This document shows, one piece after another, positions 62,596 to 64,000 of a DNA stretch of 64,000 bases. Positions within the stretch are counted from its first letter, which is position 1. The number at the start of each line of letters is the position of its first letter. The notes beneath the pieces are model-generated. The model was not told the DNA's origin. It saw nothing but the letters and a program-made list of their open reading frames with translations, and did not search any database. Source of the DNA: Pontibacillus salicampi (GTDB taxonomy: Bacteria; Bacillota; Bacilli; Bacillales; BH030062); contig NZ_JBHLTP010000013.1 in NCBI RefSeq assembly GCF_042434395.1, positions 372,001 through 436,000 of the forward strand, given 5' to 3'. Position numbers and translations under genes: made by a program.

Positions 62596-64000
62596 TTGAA
62601 CATGGGTACTATCTCATTATGTATGATAGTTAAAGATGAAGAACAGTTTTTGGAAACTTGTTTGGAAAATGCTAAAAACCAAGTAGATGAAATAATAATA
62701 GTGGATACCGGATCTAGTGACTCAACAATTCAGATTGCTTCCCGATATACAGATAATATTTATACATTCACATGGAACAATGACTTCGCAGAAGCTAGAA
62801 ATTTCTCTATTAGGAAAGCAACTAGTGAACACATCCTTATTTTGGATGCTGATGAATACATAAATGATGAAATTACTATAAAAGATTATGTGGATGATGT
62901 GAACGATGTTTATAGCGTTGGGATAGTAAATTTCGGCAGTAATGGAGCTACATTTTCACACGAAGCACATAGATTATTTAGAAATAATATTGGTCTTACA
63001 TACTATGGTAAACTACATGAGGACATAATGGTTTCAGAGAACCATAGATTGGGATTTTTACCATCAGCTATATATCATGTAGGATACAGGGATGATGTTA
63101 TAACAAAGAAGGATAAAAGAAATAGAAATTCAACAATACTGCAAGAGGAGGTCAAAGAAAATAGAAGTGGATTTAATTTATATAACTTAGGTAAAGAATA
63201 CAGACTTACTGGAGAGTATGAGAAGGCAATTGAAGTATATAAAGAAGCATATTCAAAGAGTAAAGAAAAAGTCTTTTTAAATGATTTATTATTTAACCTT
63301 ATAGATGTATTACGTTTACAGAATAGACTTAAAGATGCTTTGCAATTGTGTAATGATGCAATTGAATTATTCCCAAACTATACTGACCTTTTCTTTTTAA
63401 GAGGCTTTATCTATTTCGATTATGGCTGTTATCCAAAAGCGATTGAGGCTTATCGGCACTGTCTTAATTTGGGAGAGGTAGAGAGGGGAGTTACTAGAAC
63501 CGGCGTAGGAAGCTTTTTAGCACATTATCAAATAGCTAACAGCTATTATGAAATGAATGAAAAAGGAAAAGCTTTGGAAAGTCTATGTGATTCTATTAAT
63601 AATAACAAATATTATATGCCTGCATTATTAAAATACTCTCAACTCCACCTTCAATTGAAATTACCTAATTCAACACTCATCTCTTTCTTTAAACAATTGT
63701 TTAATTTTAATGAGAGAAAAGATTATGAAACAGTAGTTTCAAGTTTATATAATTCCAGACACCCATTACTGTATCATTTTTTAAATCTAAATATCTTGCC
63801 AAGTAATTTAATTGCTGTTGGTCGTATGCTACATGGTGAGTATAACTCCGCGAGAGAGCTTATATTACTAAGCTCTAACAAGATTTTCTCAGAGAATTCA
63901 GCTGAATGTCTTCTATTGTCTTTTGTACTACAGGACAAGGATCTTCTAAATAAAGCTATAGAAATAAGTGAAGTTAATGAAGAGAAGAGTTTGCTTTATG
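62596..64000 (+). CDS. TPR-containing family 2 glycosyltransferase, 3' truncated
   Basis: The frame stays open to the window edge, at least 468 residues. TTG 62596 or ATG 62602 after AAGGAGG is the start. The N-terminal part (about 3-200) is a GT-A glycosyltransferase with ISLCMIVKDEEQFLETC, IIIVDTGSSDST and the metal-binding LDADEY, and it has EAHRLFRNN. Tetratricopeptide-like repeats follow (from about 190, e.g. NLGKEYRLTGEYEKAIEVYKE in pieces; LGKEYRLTGEYEKA). The layout recalls SunS-type and other protein glycosyltransferases. Being next to hag, it may glycosylate flagellin. Base composition is visibly more AT-rich than the flagellar genes before it. Confidence 0.82.
   Translation, partial: MNMGTISLCMIVKDEEQFLETCLENAKNQVDEIIIVDTGSSDSTIQIASRYTDNIYTFTWNNDFAEARNFSIRKATSEHILILDADEYINDEITIKDYVDDVNDVYSVGIVNFGSNGATFSHEAHRLFRNNIGLTYYGKLHEDIMVSENHRLGFLPSAIYHVGYRDDVITKKDKRNRNSTILQEEVKENRSGFNLYNLGKEYRLTGEYEKAIEVYKEAYSKSKEKVFLNDLLFNLIDVLRLQNRLKDALQLCNDAIELFPNYTDLFFLRGFIYFDYGCYPKAIEAYRHCLNLGEVERGVTRTGVGSFLAHYQIANSYYEMNEKGKALESLCDSINNNKYYMPALLKYSQLHLQLKLPNSTLISFFKQLFNFNERKDYETVVSSLYNSRHPLLYHFLNLNILPSNLIAVGRMLHGEYNSARELILLSSNKIFSENSAECLLLSFVLQDKDLLNKAIEISEVNEEKSLLY

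Overview
The window reads as a chromosomal segment of a flagellated, endospore-former-type Firmicute of the family Bacillaceae. The right half follows the Bacillus subtilis order tagO - yvyE - degS - degU - degV - comFA - comFC - yvyF - flgM - flgN - flgK - flgL - yviE - fliW - csrA - hag almost gene for gene. Ribosome-binding sites are strong AGGAGG types, and many proteins are rich in Glu/Asp, which would suit a halotolerant or marine genus such as Halobacillus or Pontibacillus. The genus is a guess. I see no tRNA, rRNA, insertion sequence, prophage or CRISPR array.

Layout. 1-5.3 kb: a truncated secreted nuclease with cohesin- and dockerin-like ends, a small membrane protein, a secreted metzincin protease and a 0.9 kb gap. 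5.3-9.9 kb: a GAF-GAF-PAS-GGDEF-EAL c-di-GMP protein and a ThDP-dependent acetolactate-synthase-like enzyme. 9.9-13.2 kb: murR-murQ-murP for uptake and cleavage of N-acetylmuramic acid, with a probable cre box and a candidate operator. 13.2-18.3 kb: a SEC-C protein, a NERD-nuclease protein, a 20-copy 21-bp tandem array, a DUF2252 protein and a BASS-type sodium symporter. 18.6-27.8 kb: a SWIM-SNF2 helicase and an oppD-F-A-B-C-type peptide importer. 28-30.7 kb: a membrane-anchored protein of unknown function with a sensor kinase and response regulator. 31-36 kb: a HemAT oxygen sensor, then rpiR - ROK kinase - nagA - nagB. MurQ makes GlcNAc-6-P, which NagA and NagB carry to fructose-6-P, so the two amino-sugar loci form one wall-recycling pathway. 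36-42.4 kb: an LCP-like extracytoplasmic protein, then exported GH66 and GH31 glucan enzymes. 42.7-48.6 kb: an amino-acid permease, a Yip1-like/HlyD-like pair, pcp, an L,D-transpeptidase, a VanZ-like protein and a 46-residue protein. 49-64 kb: tagO, the deg/com block and the late flagellar block, ending in a TPR glycosyltransferase just after flagellin.

The most unusual feature is a family of intergenic arrays. Five AT-rich arrays (about 2.85, 27.8, 30.8, 36.1 and 37.2 kb) are built of 20-bp units carrying TATGRGCGRA. Three of them keep exactly 20-bp spacing throughout. A sixth, GC-rich array (15.42-15.84 kb) has 20 units at 21 bp and shares the TATGNGC core. All six lie between genes, mostly next to terminators, and nothing in the genes explains them. 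Regulatory sites that can be read directly include sigma-D promoters before flgM and hag, and a CsrA-type GGA hairpin in the hag leader.
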